This document shows, piece by piece, positions 54,355 through 64,000 of a stretch of 64,000 bases of DNA (its first letter is position 1; each line of letters begins with the position of its first letter). The notes beneath the pieces were generated by a model. That model saw only the letters and a program-made list of their open reading frames with translations. It made no database searches and was not told the origin of the DNA. The stretch is from Limosilactobacillus fastidiosus (GTDB lineage Bacteria; Bacillota; Bacilli; Lactobacillales; Lactobacillaceae), in assembly GCF_014145505.1 (NCBI RefSeq), contig NZ_JACIUZ010000044.1:167855-231854 (forward strand). The letters are read 5' to 3'. A program made the position numbers and the translations under genes.

Positions 54355-54363
54355 GAAGAATGA

Positions 54364-54392
54364 TTGCCGGACACTTGGTGATATGGTAAGAT
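54364..54392 (+). promoter_or_regulatory. Promoter of the tautomerase gene
   Basis: TTGCCG at 54364-54369 and TAAGAT at 54387-54392 with a 17-base spacer, 30 bases before the ATG. Confidence 0.6.
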
Positions 54393-54422
54393 TAAAGAAA
54401 TTGAACAAGGGAGGGCACACAG

Positions 54423-54608
54423 ATGCCGTTAGTACATATTGACTTACTTGAAGGACGAACTGATGAACAACTAAAGGCCTTGGTTAAGGACGTTACCGCT
54501 GCTATTTCTAAAGACGCTAATGTTCCAGCTGAACGGATCCACATCGTATTGAATGAAATGCGGAAGGATCGTTACAGTGTAGCCGGCAAGATGGTTAGCG
54601 ACAAGTAA
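54423..54608 (+). CDS. 4-oxalocrotonate tautomerase-like protein
   Basis: A 61-residue tautomerase-superfamily protein. Pro2 after the initiator Met is the catalytic base; an Arg lies at position 12 in the E-G-R-T-D-E-Q segment. The biological substrate in lactobacilli is unknown. GGGAGGG precedes the ATG. Confidence 0.9.
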   Translation: MPLVHIDLLEGRTDEQLKALVKDVTAAISKDANVPAERIHIVLNEMRKDRYSVAGKMVSDK

Positions 54609-54840
54609 GATAAAACAACGGGAATAGCCGTTGCAGACCTGACATGATAAAAGTCAGCCTGTTAGGTTTCTCGCGATGAGATTCTATAACATTTGGAGAT
54701 GAGAGAGGGATAAAAATAGCTCGTCTAGTTCATTGTCCCACCTCCGCAAAAATGGCACGGGAGTTGGAATGCTGATTTATTATTGGAATTTTAACTGCCG
54801 GATAGCTACTGCGTTGTTGCATTATTATCTCTAAAATAGT
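54609..54840 (+). other. Structured intergenic stretch before glpK
   Basis: No ORF with a ribosome site. Several hairpins are visible: CTGAC/GTCAG near 54636-54655, CTC/GAG at 54670-54680, and a long arm pair near 54694-54752 (GGAG...GGGATAA with TTGTCCC...CTCC). This resembles intergenic repeat or structured RNA elements of lactobacilli, but I see only one copy here. Confidence 0.4.
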
Positions 54841-54872
54841 AAAGAGGCTGGATGACCCCCAGCCTCTTTTTT
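54841..54872 (+). terminator. Strong terminator before glpK
   Basis: Perfect stem AAGAGGCTG/CAGCCTCTT (54842-54850 with 54860-54868), then a T-run. It ends the tautomerase transcript or the structured RNA. Confidence 0.9.
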
Positions 54873-54888
54873 CAGCCGTAAATTATGA

Positions 54889-56445
<1,557 letters not shown>

Positions 56446-56480
56446 TGACGAATCATTTAATCCCGAAAGGAGTTTTTGGA

Positions 56481-56981
56481 GTGAACCAGAACATCAATCC
56501 GCAAAAATTGATCGATGATATGCAGCATTGGATTACCGCAACCCGTGAGGACCAAGTATGGACCCAGCATGAGTCATTGTATCTTGAAATCCTTGCCCAG
56601 TGGAAGGCAGTTAATCGTTACCGTCCAGAACACGGAACTGCCGAGGATCAACGGTTGTACCAGCTTTACTGGACTGCAATGGACCAGTGGTATCAGTCTT
56701 TCTCTCAACAAAGCGAGGAGATCTTTGATGCTATGCCAATTCAGGCGACTGATAAAGCCGGTTTCTATGACGGAATCCTACAGCAATTACAGTCATCTAT
56801 CCTTGAACGAATCCCTAAGATCCAGCAGGGCAAGATTGTCCGGATGACGAGTTTCTTAAATATTCTCCGGGTAAGCCTCAACGACATGACCAAACTTGGC
56901 CTTGATGACTTAAGTGTGGTTGATATGTCGCTCCTGTTGGACTATTGGAAGTTCTTAGGAGATGCGCTCCGGGAGTTTTAA
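56481..56981 (+). CDS. Uncharacterised protein downstream of glpK
   Basis: A 166-residue soluble, mostly helical protein rich in Gln, Trp and acidic residues; no domain recognised. The GTG at 56481 has AAAGGAG 8 bases upstream; the GTG at 56445 overlaps the glpK stop and has no such site. It is probably co-transcribed with glpK (35-base gap). No membrane segment or signal peptide. Confidence 0.7.
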   Translation: MNQNINPQKLIDDMQHWITATREDQVWTQHESLYLEILAQWKAVNRYRPEHGTAEDQRLYQLYWTAMDQWYQSFSQQSEEIFDAMPIQATDKAGFYDGILQQLQSSILERIPKIQQGKIVRMTSFLNILRVSLNDMTKLGLDDLSVVDMSLLLDYWKFLGDALREF

Positions 56982-56993
56982 GCTGTTTGGAAT

Positions 56994-57022
56994 TTGCTAG
57001 GTAATTTTGCCAATTTTATAGT
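56994..57022 (+). promoter_or_regulatory. Promoter of the first CshA-like gene
   Basis: TTGCTA at 56994-56999 and TATAGT at 57017-57022 with a 17-base spacer; a second TATAAT-type box overlaps at 57023-57028. Confidence 0.6.
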
Positions 57023-57084
57023 TATAATTGGATTATAAAATGGGTAACTGTGACAATCATTTAGCGAAGTGGAGTGGTAATATT

Positions 57085-57996
57085 ATGGAAAATCAATTTA
57101 CTAAAGAAGAATTACCAGATGATAAAGAAAGCTTCGTTGCTAATACGGTAACGACAATGACGGGAGTGGGACAGCCACTTTCCATACGGACCAAGATGAG
57201 CCTTGCTGAATACAAGATGATGCTTCAGAAACAAGGAGAAACTCGTTCATCCGTAAGTGCACATGAAGAGTTATCAATAGAACCAACGATTACCAGATCA
57301 GAAACTACTTCTGCTGGAAGAAAGATTCAGACTGTTTCAGTTAGCCAGTCCCCAATCCCTGCGTTAGTTAATCCTGCTGTAGAAAAAAATAATTCTGATC
57401 AAGTTATTGTAAAAAAGGGTAGTGATGATGCTGGTCATCCATATTTAGAAATTCCAGTTAAGGTCATCCACTTTATTGTTAATGGTAAAAAATCAGCAGC
57501 TTCGAAGTTGAAGCAATTTTCAATAAATGGTGAAAATAACCTCTTCAAGATCAACGGTAATAAAATTGATGTAGTCCCAGCTAAGAATTTCAGCGGGAAA
57601 ACGGATCCATTAAAATTAGCAGTTACAACAGTTAATGGTGATCAACATGTTGTTGATTACACAACAGTTATTCTGCGGCCGGTAGTTGTTCACTCAGCTG
57701 ATCATGACCGAGTTACATTTCAAGCTGGGAATGATCGATTAACACTAAAGGAGGCTGGCGTAGTTCAAGCATTCTTTAGTAAGGATGGGGATAATACAAC
57801 TATTGTGAATATCACCGCTAATGGTCAAACGGTTGGTGAAGCTCAGCTCGATCCGGAAACGGGAGAAATAAAACTAGTAAAATTAACCACTTATTCTGGC
57901 CAGTTAGATCAGTTAACCGTTATGCTTTACCTTGAGGAGCATCAGAAAATTGAGTGTAATTATCAACCAGAATTTAAGGATGAATCGATAAACTAA
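57085..57996 (+). CDS. CshA-repeat-like protein A, no signal peptide
   Basis: A 303-residue protein starting M-E-N-Q-F-T-K-E-E-L. The ATG follows a GGAGTGG site; no upstream frame adds a signal. Residues 39-48 (S-L-A-E-Y-K-M-M-L-Q) form a short motif shared with the next gene; residues 50-120 are Ser/Thr-rich linker. Two tandem beta domains (about 121-202 and 216-296) end in F-S-G-K-T-D-P-L and Y-S-G-Q-L-D-Q-L segments followed by a Y-x-P-like strand, the signature of CshA-type fibril repeats. It has no LPxTG, membrane span or signal. Function unknown; paralogous to the next gene. Confidence 0.7.
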   Translation: MENQFTKEELPDDKESFVANTVTTMTGVGQPLSIRTKMSLAEYKMMLQKQGETRSSVSAHEELSIEPTITRSETTSAGRKIQTVSVSQSPIPALVNPAVEKNNSDQVIVKKGSDDAGHPYLEIPVKVIHFIVNGKKSAASKLKQFSINGENNLFKINGNKIDVVPAKNFSGKTDPLKLAVTTVNGDQHVVDYTTVILRPVVVHSADHDRVTFQAGNDRLTLKEAGVVQAFFSKDGDNTTIVNITANGQTVGEAQLDPETGEIKLVKLTTYSGQLDQLTVMLYLEEHQKIECNYQPEFKDESIN

Positions 57997-58040
57997 TAGA
58001 GATAATTAAAATGTCAATTTAATATTTATATTTATGAACT

Positions 58041-58078
58041 AAAAGGCTAAGCAACAATGTTTGCTTAGCCTTTTTCTC
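58041..58078 (+). terminator. Terminator of CshA-like gene A
   Basis: A 14-base stem (58041-58054 with 58061-58074), 6-base loop, and T-rich flank on both strands. Confidence 0.88.
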
Positions 58079-58124
58079 GCTTTAACATCCGATAAAAAAT
58101 ATTGTTATTTTTTTAACAAGACGC

Positions 58125-58153
58125 TTGAAAAATTGATGTGAAGAGTCTAATAT
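58125..58153 (+). promoter_or_regulatory. Promoter of CshA-like gene B
   Basis: TTGAAA at 58125-58130 and TAATAT at 58148-58153 with a 17-base spacer, 67 bases before the ATG. Confidence 0.68.
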
Positions 58154-58220
58154 TTGAGGTGAAAATAATACTGAGTAGACCTTAAAATTATCAGTGAAAG
58201 GATTGCGGGAGAGATGAAAA

Positions 58221-59720
58221 ATGACCGATTACGATCAACAAAAGAATACAAACCTCAATAATGTGGCTGATTGGTCAGCTTCTCCAAAAATTAATGGTAA
58301 TACTGCTCTTGCTGATAAGACTGATACTAAAGCTAATCATAACGCAGGTAAAATTAATAACTCACTTATCATTAATTCAGTTAGTGGAGATATGAAGCAC
58401 CCTATTCAGACTGTTACATTTTCGCCAAATCCAGATGGGAGCTATAATTCAATCAGCCTTAAGGCACCTCAAGGAGTATTACTTGATCAGAAGGGAAACC
58501 AAATTACAAGCTTTGATCCGACTGTAATGATGAATGAGGGACGGAACGAAGAACTGTACTTGGCTGACACATATATTGGTGGGTACCAGCAGAGCTTTGG
58601 CTTGTTAGGAACGCAAAGTCAAGAGAAGACGATTGATATCCATAATGATCAAGGAGTAAAAACTTCATTTGCGCTAAGTCCATCTCCTTACCTTAATGAG
58701 CCACAACGAACACAATTTATTTCATTTAAGCGTGATAATGTCCAACAAGCGATTGCAACTTTGCCAGCACTTAAAGCAGATAAAAATGGTCAGTTAATAG
58801 CGAATGCAATTATTGGAACGTATCAATTAACCTTTACCGCAATTGATAATCTATTTAAATTAAAAGTTACTTTTTATAGTAACGATCCTCAATATCAAGG
58901 AAAAATTGCTCCAGTATATATTATTTCTAATGATGAATTTGCTCGGGTTAGCTTTTTCCAGTATCAACCAAATATTTTCCTTCCTCAGTATCATTTGCAA
59001 CGGAAGATCGTACTTAGTAATACAACGATAACGCCATTTTTATATACTAATTTATCTATTGAACAGTATCAAAATATGGTAAAGAATTTGTTGTACAGTA
59101 ATTCTAGCTACATTCCACAAATTGAAACGCGCAGGTTAATTCTTCCTGATAGTCAGCCGATTCTTGAATTACCAGTAACGAAGCTAAGCTTTATTGTTAA
59201 TGGTCAAGAAAATCCCGCTAAGGTTTTAAAACAAAAATTACTCGGTGGCGGGGTGAATACCTTTACCCTTACCCAGGGAAATAAGATTCATTTTGAAGCT
59301 GCTGATGGATTTAGCGGTCAGACATCACCAATAAGGTTATTAGTAAAAACCGCAAACGGTGATTCACATGAGGTTGATTTTAGCGTTAACGTGGTGAAAT
59401 ATGATATAAAAAATATTTCATATTCTGATGGTCAACAAGGACACTCAAAAGTTGAAGCAATTGGCGAGGACGAGTTGCCAAGTATGAAGATCTCAGAAGT
59501 CCAGCCAGCTGTTTTTGTGAAAGATAATAAGACAACAACGGTAATAGAAATAACAGCTAATGGTGAGCGAATCGGTGAGGCAGAGATTGAAACCGATACG
59601 GGGATGATTACTTACTATCCAGAACGTTCGTTTAAGGGAACTGTTGATCCGCAAACGGTTTGTGTTTTTATGCAAAATGGTAGAAAGGTTAGTGTAAAAT
59701 ACCAACCAACAATTAGATAA
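58221..59720 (+). CDS. CshA-repeat-like protein B, no signal peptide
   Basis: A 499-residue protein. Residues 1-275 are a unique, beta-rich region of unknown fold. Residues 279-290 (S-I-E-Q-Y-Q-N-M-V-K-N-L) match the short motif of protein A. Two tandem domains (about 315-393 and 417-499) are paralogous to those of A; the last ends F-K-G-T-V-D-P-Q-T-V...Y-Q-P-T-I, a good CshA-repeat signature. There is no signal peptide, span or sorting motif, and GGGAGAG precedes the ATG, so the start is secure. It has its own promoter and terminator. Location before the SRRP suggests a surface-related role, but export is unexplained. Confidence 0.7.
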   Translation: MTDYDQQKNTNLNNVADWSASPKINGNTALADKTDTKANHNAGKINNSLIINSVSGDMKHPIQTVTFSPNPDGSYNSISLKAPQGVLLDQKGNQITSFDPTVMMNEGRNEELYLADTYIGGYQQSFGLLGTQSQEKTIDIHNDQGVKTSFALSPSPYLNEPQRTQFISFKRDNVQQAIATLPALKADKNGQLIANAIIGTYQLTFTAIDNLFKLKVTFYSNDPQYQGKIAPVYIISNDEFARVSFFQYQPNIFLPQYHLQRKIVLSNTTITPFLYTNLSIEQYQNMVKNLLYSNSSYIPQIETRRLILPDSQPILELPVTKLSFIVNGQENPAKVLKQKLLGGGVNTFTLTQGNKIHFEAADGFSGQTSPIRLLVKTANGDSHEVDFSVNVVKYDIKNISYSDGQQGHSKVEAIGEDELPSMKISEVQPAVFVKDNKTTTVIEITANGERIGEAEIETDTGMITYYPERSFKGTVDPQTVCVFMQNGRKVSVKYQPTIR

Positions 59721-59732
59721 TTCTCTAAAATT

Positions 59733-59766
59733 GGAGCCAGAAAGTAAATCCTTCTGGCTCCTTTTA
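59733..59766 (+). terminator. Terminator of CshA-like gene B
   Basis: A perfect 10-bp stem (59733-59742 with 59752-59761), 9-base loop and T-rich tail. Confidence 0.9.
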
Positions 59767-60214
59767 TATTTACAGTAATTATCGATTGAAAAATGGATTC
59801 TTTATTTTTTATTCAAATGTGGCTGAACAGTCTATAAGTTACTGTACATATGACAAAAAAGTCATTAGAAAAAATAATTAGTAAGAATAAATATCTCTTT
59901 TAAGAATGGCTTTAATCAAAAAATAAATTTGTAATCAGAATTATTTATTTGTTTTGTGGATAAGAATAAATGCCGTTAAATAGACCGATTGACGGTTTTT
60001 CATAAATGGGTTGATTAAACATATAAGTAAAAGAAAGTAAACGCCTTGGTAACAGTAAAAAAGAAAGATGAACATCTGATAAACAAAATCGACCAAAAGA
60101 GTTAACATTTTCGTTAAAAAGTAATAAGCTATTATTTGATAGGAGTTTAATAAATTTTGTCCCTAATCAATTTATTTATATTTACTTAACTATTTTTAGA
60201 GAGGGAGCTTTTTT
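59767..60214 (+). other. Long upstream region of the SRRP gene
   Basis: About 450 AT-rich bases without a gene. A weak terminator-like hairpin (59973-59977 with 59991-59995, then TTTTT) lies in the middle; if transcription starts upstream of it, it could attenuate the adhesin gene. GAGAGGGAG provides a good ribosome site at 60199-60207. No consensus promoter stands out. Confidence 0.45.
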
Positions 60215-63200
60215 ATGGTTAATCGGAGAAATAAAAAGAAGATGTTCAATTCTGATGACAGTAAGGTAAAACTTTACAAGACACATCAGGGCTGGATGAG
60301 TTCTCTGGATCGCTTCTTTAAGCTTCTTGCTGTTCAAGATAAGAATAGCGTTAAAGCAAAGAACGTTGACCCAGATGCATTAGACGAAAGTAAATTAAGT
60401 GACACGACTGAGGCATATATTAAAGGGTTATCTGCAATGACTGCTGTCCTTGGCGGTAGTGCAATGATGACCGGTAATGCCTTTGCTGACACGAATGTTC
60501 AAAAGCAAGCTAACTTAAATGGTGAACAAGTCTTAGGGACCACTTCACAAACGGAGTCAACTTCCGCTTCTGTTAGTAATCAAAACTCAAGTACTGTTGA
60601 GAGTTTAACTGAGAATAGTACTAGTCAATCACGGACTTACTCAGAGAGCAATCTCCAATCAAACAGTAATAGTACTACTTCAACGAGTACAAGCAATGTT
60701 TCAACTTCAGAAAGCAACAGTACTTCCACAATGAGTGGTTCTACGAGTTCATTCACTTCTACTTCAGGCAGTTCAAGTATGAGTGGATCTACCGTGTCAA
60801 CCTCTACTTCCTCCAGTAATTCTGGGTCAACTTTGAGGTCTACTGCTTCTACTAGTTCCAGTACACAAACTAGCCTTAGTGATAGCCAAAATAGTACGAG
60901 TGATTCCACTTCTGGTTCAACTGATTCAATGGCTGATTCATTAGCTACTCAAACTTTGAACTTAACTGCACTTTCTGGTAACGGAACAGTTAATGATCAA
61001 CAATTGAAGGCTAACCTTACGCAGAAGAATGCCGTAACTGAGCAGGAAGGAACTAAAGTTGGTACCGCTCAAGACTTTGTTACTGCTATCAAAAATAAGA
61101 CAACTACTGCCATTGATTTGACTGATAATATTGATCTTGGCGCTAACTACAATAACCAAATTTGGAACATGAACCTGGATCATGACTTTACGATCAATGG
61201 TAATGGTTACGATATTAACTTTGGTAATAATGTTGTTTACACAAATGATACTGATCAATCAAAGAAGATCACTGTAACAGTAAACGATGCTAATTTGTAT
61301 AACGCTAATAAGCATGGTGCTATTAGTCTAACGCAAAGTGGTGAGCAAGAGCTTGTCTACAATAATGTTTCTGCTACTGGTGGTACGGTTGTTTGGATGG
61401 ATACTTTTGGACAGGATAAATCATTTACTGTTAAGGGCAAAACAACAATTGTAGGTACTCCAGATTATTATTATAAGGGCGTACACACAACTAACTTGTT
61501 TGATATGGGGACACACTTGACTGGTAAAATGGCTACCGTTCAAAATGATACTAGTTTAATCTATACTAGTAATGGGATGACTATAGCTAAGAATGCTGAG
61601 CTTACGTTGCAAAATAAAAGTGCTGCATGGGATGTTCGAGCTACAGCTGATAACATCAGTAAAACCAGTCACTTTAATATTGAAAGTGGTGCACATGTTA
61701 ATATGATTAACTACCAGTATGGTAATGTACTACTCAATGGTAAAAATGCCCATGTGAATATTACTGGTGCTGATGTAGATATGCAAGCACTTGGTGATAA
61801 TATTTATACTACTGATTCCTCACAGATTCAGAATGCAGATATTAACACTATGAATAGCTGGGTAGGAATTAGATCATACTCAGGCAGTGGTATTAGAGTA
61901 GGTGGTAAAGGGACTAACACTATTAATTTAGGTGGTAGTACTGGTATTGGATCTGGCGCTCAAGATAATGGATATGAAAAAGCAGCTATTGATAATGTGA
62001 AGTCTTTAACTTGCTCCTCTGGTATTAACTTTGAGAATAGCGGTGTTAACGTTCTTAACTTTGAGGAAAACTTTAATGGTGGAGTAGGTGCCGGCGTTAA
62101 TAGTAATAGTGCGGCAATTAGGACTTCGTCTAATGATACTACTGTTAATATTAATAATGTAGAAGACCTTCAACTATTCACGGGAAGAAATACTAATCCA
62201 GAAATGATGATCAGCATTGATCAAAAAGGCCCTGGTGGTTCTATATTCAAGAGCACTGTTGGACCAATTAAGCTTAATACTAATAATGTTGCTTTTTATC
62301 GTGCAGCAGGAGATCCAGTGAATGGTATTATGCCTAAGGGTTCTGATTATGCACCATATACAAGACAGGTAACTGGGACTGTAAATAACGATGTGTTTGA
62401 TATAAGCAATGTTATTCCGGATGATAACCTCGCTAATGGTAAGTTACCTGCACAAATACGTGAAGAAACAATAAATGAGTATAACAATGTTATTAAGCCA
62501 GATACTTATGAACTTGAATATGTTAATAAAGCAAATTATGAGGGTAGCTTAAGTGCATCTACAAGTCAGTCAACATCGATTTTAAATAGTACTTCTAAGT
62601 CAACCGTCGATAGTGAGTCTACTTCAAAGAGTATTGTTGATAGTGAACAGCAATCTATCAGTTCATCTATTAGTCAATCAACATCCAGTTCGATTGCTAG
62701 CCAAAAATATAGTCAAGCAACAGTAACTGTTAATTGGATTGATCTTGACGGTGATCAAGTTGAATCTCGTTTTCCATATTTAATGAGAACTGAAACTCAA
62801 TATGGTGCTGAAGGATTAGGACTTAATTGGCTTGAAAATGATGGTGTAGCATCCGATGGTGGAGTAGGACTTAGTAATTTTGTAGACGCTTATAACAATT
62901 ATAACCAGCTATACGTAAATACAGGTTTTATTTTTGTAAGTAGTGATGTTCCAACAGACTTTGCTTCAATTCGTTATGAGAACCAAACATACAATGTTTA
63001 TTTCCGTGAAAACGCCTCAATGCACAGTGAATATATTTCTGAATCTCAGTCTATTAGTAGGGCTGATTCAGTTTCTAACTCAACTTATTCTAAGAGTATT
63101 GTTGACAGTGAATCTAACTCCAAGAGTATTTCTGAGAGTGAACAGAATTCAACTTCTGAATCGATCCAGAATAGCGAATCAACTTCTAAGTCGATTGAGG

Positions 63201-64000
63201 ATAGTGAAAGGGTTTCTGCTTCAGCAAGTGCTAGCCAATCTGAATCAATTAGTCTCAGTGATAGTAAATCTATTTCTGAGTCATTAAGTGCAAGTGAATC
63301 AACTTCAGTATCTGAATCCAACAGTGCGAGTGTATCCGCAAGTTTGAGTAGTTCTGTTTCGACTAGTCAAAGTGCTTCGACTTCTGATTCCGTAAGTACT
63401 TCAGCTTCAACCAGTTTAAGTGCAAGTCAATCAACGTCATTGAGTATTAGTTCAAGTACTTCAACTAGTGTTAGTGCGAGTGTATCCGCAAGTTTGAATA
63501 CTTCGCTATCCGATAGCCGTTCACTTAGCACTAGCTTAAGTGCAAGTGAATCAACATCAACCAGTGTCAGTGATAGTGCAAGTAGTTCCTTGAGTACTAG
63601 CCTGAGTAATAGTACTTCAACCTCAGATAGCTTAAGTACTTCAATTTCAACTAGTCAAAGCGTAAGTGCGTCAGCAAGTTTGAGTACTTCACTCAGTCAA
63701 AGTGCTTCAACTTCGGACAGCTTAAGTACCTCAGTATCGACTAGTCAAAGCGTAAGTGCCTCGGCAAGCTTGAGTACATCGCTTTCTGATAGTCGCTCCC
63801 TGAGTGATAGTGAATCAACATCAACCAGTGTCAGTGATAGTGCTTCACGGAGCTTGAGTACATCACTCAGTCAAAGTACTTCAACTTCGGACAGCTTAAG
63901 TACTTCACTATCAACTAGTCAAAGTACAAGCGCCTCTGCAAGTTTGAGTACATCGTTATCTGATAGTCGCTCCCTGAGCACTAGTTTAAGTGATAGTGAA
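60215..64000 (+). CDS. Serine-rich repeat adhesin (SRRP), 3' truncated by window
   Basis: Open frame of 1262 codons running off the window. Residues 1-91 form the long accessory Sec signal: K-L-Y-K-T-H-Q-G-W at 19-27 (KxYKxGKxW with G and K replaced by H and Q), then a Gly-rich hydrophobic core and A-F-A before D92. Then follow a Ser-rich segment (about 109-244), a binding region (about 250-780) that begins A-Q-D-F-V-T-A-I and looks like the pectate-lyase-like beta-solenoid of L. reuteri SRRPs, a short Ser-rich spacer (780-831), a domain at 834-933 ([11 protein letters not shown]...Y-N-V-Y-F-R-E-N) resembling MucBP-type modules, and a long S-x-S-x repeat from 936 on. It is the expected cargo of SecA2/SecY2 and substrate of GtfA/B and Gtf3. 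The LPxTG anchor must lie beyond the window. Confidence 0.92.
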   Translation, partial: MVNRRNKKKMFNSDDSKVKLYKTHQGWMSSLDRFFKLLAVQDKNSVKAKNVDPDALDESKLSDTTEAYIKGLSAMTAVLGGSAMMTGNAFADTNVQKQANLNGEQVLGTTSQTESTSASVSNQNSSTVESLTENSTSQSRTYSESNLQSNSNSTTSTSTSNVSTSESNSTSTMSGSTSSFTSTSGSSSMSGSTVSTSTSSSNSGSTLRSTASTSSSTQTSLSDSQNSTSDSTSGSTDSMADSLATQTLNLTALSGNGTVNDQQLKANLTQKNAVTEQEGTKVGTAQDFVTAIKNKTTTAIDLTDNIDLGANYNNQIWNMNLDHDFTINGNGYDINFGNNVVYTNDTDQSKKITVTVNDANLYNANKHGAISLTQSGEQELVYNNVSATGGTVVWMDTFGQDKSFTVKGKTTIVGTPDYYYKGVHTTNLFDMGTHLTGKMATVQNDTSLIYTSNGMTIAKNAELTLQNKSAAWDVRATADNISKTSHFNIESGAHVNMINYQYGNVLLNGKNAHVNITGADVDMQALGDNIYTTDSSQIQNADINTMNSWVGIRSYSGSGIRVGGKGTNTINLGGSTGIGSGAQDNGYEKAAIDNVKSLTCSSGINFENSGVNVLNFEENFNGGVGAGVNSNSAAIRTSSNDTTVNINNVEDLQLFTGRNTNPEMMISIDQKGPGGSIFKSTVGPIKLNTNNVAFYRAAGDPVNGIMPKGSDYAPYTRQVTGTVNNDVFDISNVIPDDNLANGKLPAQIREETINEYNNVIKPDTYELEYVNKANYEGSLSASTSQSTSILNSTSKSTVDSESTSKSIVDSEQQSISSSISQSTSSSIASQKYSQATVTVNWIDLDGDQVESRFPYLMRTETQYGAEGLGLNWLENDGVASDGGVGLSNFVDAYNNYNQLYVNTGFIFVSSDVPTDFASIRYENQTYNVYFRENASMHSEYISESQSISRADSVSNSTYSKSIVDSESNSKSISESEQNSTSESIQNSESTSKSIEDSERVSASASASQSESISLSDSKSISESLSASESTSVSESNSASVSASLSSSVSTSQSASTSDSVSTSASTSLSASQSTSLSISSSTSTSVSASVSASLNTSLSDSRSLSTSLSASESTSTSVSDSASSSLSTSLSNSTSTSDSLSTSISTSQSVSASASLSTSLSQSASTSDSLSTSVSTSQSVSASASLSTSLSDSRSLSDSESTSTSVSDSASRSLSTSLSQSTSTSDSLSTSLSTSQSTSASASLSTSLSDSRSLSTSLSDSE
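63020..64000 (+). repeat. Serine-rich repeat region of the adhesin gene
   Basis: Imperfect repeats encoding alternating Ser (S-x-S-x). Longer units recur, for example the S-D-S-R-S-L-S block at 63508, 63784 and 63959 and the [12 protein letters not shown] block twice. DNA copies differ at synonymous positions, so the array is old enough to have diverged, yet prone to length change by recombination. The array continues past the window end. Confidence 0.9.

Noticed and set aside
57028..57084. N-terminal extension (possible signal) of CshA-like protein A
   Set aside because: The upstream codons give a hydrophilic stretch without a hydrophobic core and overlap the promoter -10; the ATG at 57085 has the ribosome site.
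60637..63321. Several long open frames antisense to the SRRP gene
   Set aside because: They arise from the biased serine-codon repeats read on the opposite strand, have acidic or Leu/Val-rich low-complexity products and lack ribosome sites.
63020..64000. CRISPR-like or tandem-repeat array
   Set aside because: Repeats are in-frame, degenerate S-x-S-x codons within one coding sequence; there are no constant repeats with unique spacers and no cas genes.

Overview
The window looks like chromosome of a heterofermentative Lactobacillaceae member, most likely Limosilactobacillus (reuteri/oris/vaginalis type). The reasons are the classical lactobacillar recG-plsX-acpP-rnc-smc-ftsY-ylxM-ffh-rpsP-khpA-rimM-trmD-rplS order, moderately AT-rich DNA with frequent GTG/TTG starts, and an accessory Sec (SecA2/SecY2) locus with a serine-rich repeat adhesin whose pectate-lyase-like head resembles the L. 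reuteri SRRPs. Species cannot be fixed from the sequence alone.

Layout. 1-15.4 kb: housekeeping block (recombination helicase, phospholipid/fatty-acid synthesis, RNase III, SMC, SRP and its receptor, ribosomal proteins and tRNA/16S maturation), interrupted by one amino-acid permease between trmD and rplS. 15.4-17.6 kb: gene-poor decayed island with a 25-bp inverted repeat, a small membrane protein, an Xre regulator that lacks a normal start codon and an XkdX-like phage fragment. 17.6-21.6 kb: MazG-like hydrolase, exonuclease III, membrane-anchored M10-type metalloprotease and an SPC-type metal P-type ATPase. 21.6-25.1 kb: pyrB-pyrC-pyrD behind a PyrR-type attenuator. 25.1-31.3 kb: potassium channel, a partial menaquinone branch (prenyl synthase, MenA, MenG) and two drug-type MFS exporters. 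31.3-35.4 kb: phosphoesterase, zinc-independent S14 with a long structured leader, and an AhpC/AhpF-like peroxide reductase pair.

35.4-47.4 kb is a complete accessory Sec export and glycosylation module: Gtf3-type glycosyltransferase, SecY2, Asp1, Asp2, Asp3, SecA2, GtfA, GtfB and a small single-span protein that may be Asp4-like. The probable cargo, a serine-rich repeat adhesin with a KxYK...W signal, starts at 60.2 kb and runs off the window, about 13 kb from its exporter. Just upstream of the adhesin are two paralogous genes encoding CshA-repeat-like proteins that lack any signal peptide or cell-wall anchor.

47.4-50.8 kb is a polar amino-acid ABC transporter. Its leader encodes a short peptide with a C-F-A-C-C-S-A-C run followed by mutually exclusive antiterminator and terminator hairpins. 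I read this as ribosome-mediated attenuation by cysteine, which would make the transporter a cystine/cysteine importer. 50.8-57 kb holds a C69 dipeptidase, a CPA2 cation/proton antiporter, a 4-oxalocrotonate-tautomerase-like protein, glycerol kinase and an uncharacterised protein.

The observations most worth following are the cysteine-peptide attenuator, the signal-less CshA-like pair next to the adhesin, the apparent ATT start of rnc, and the palindromic leader of the alternative S14 gene.
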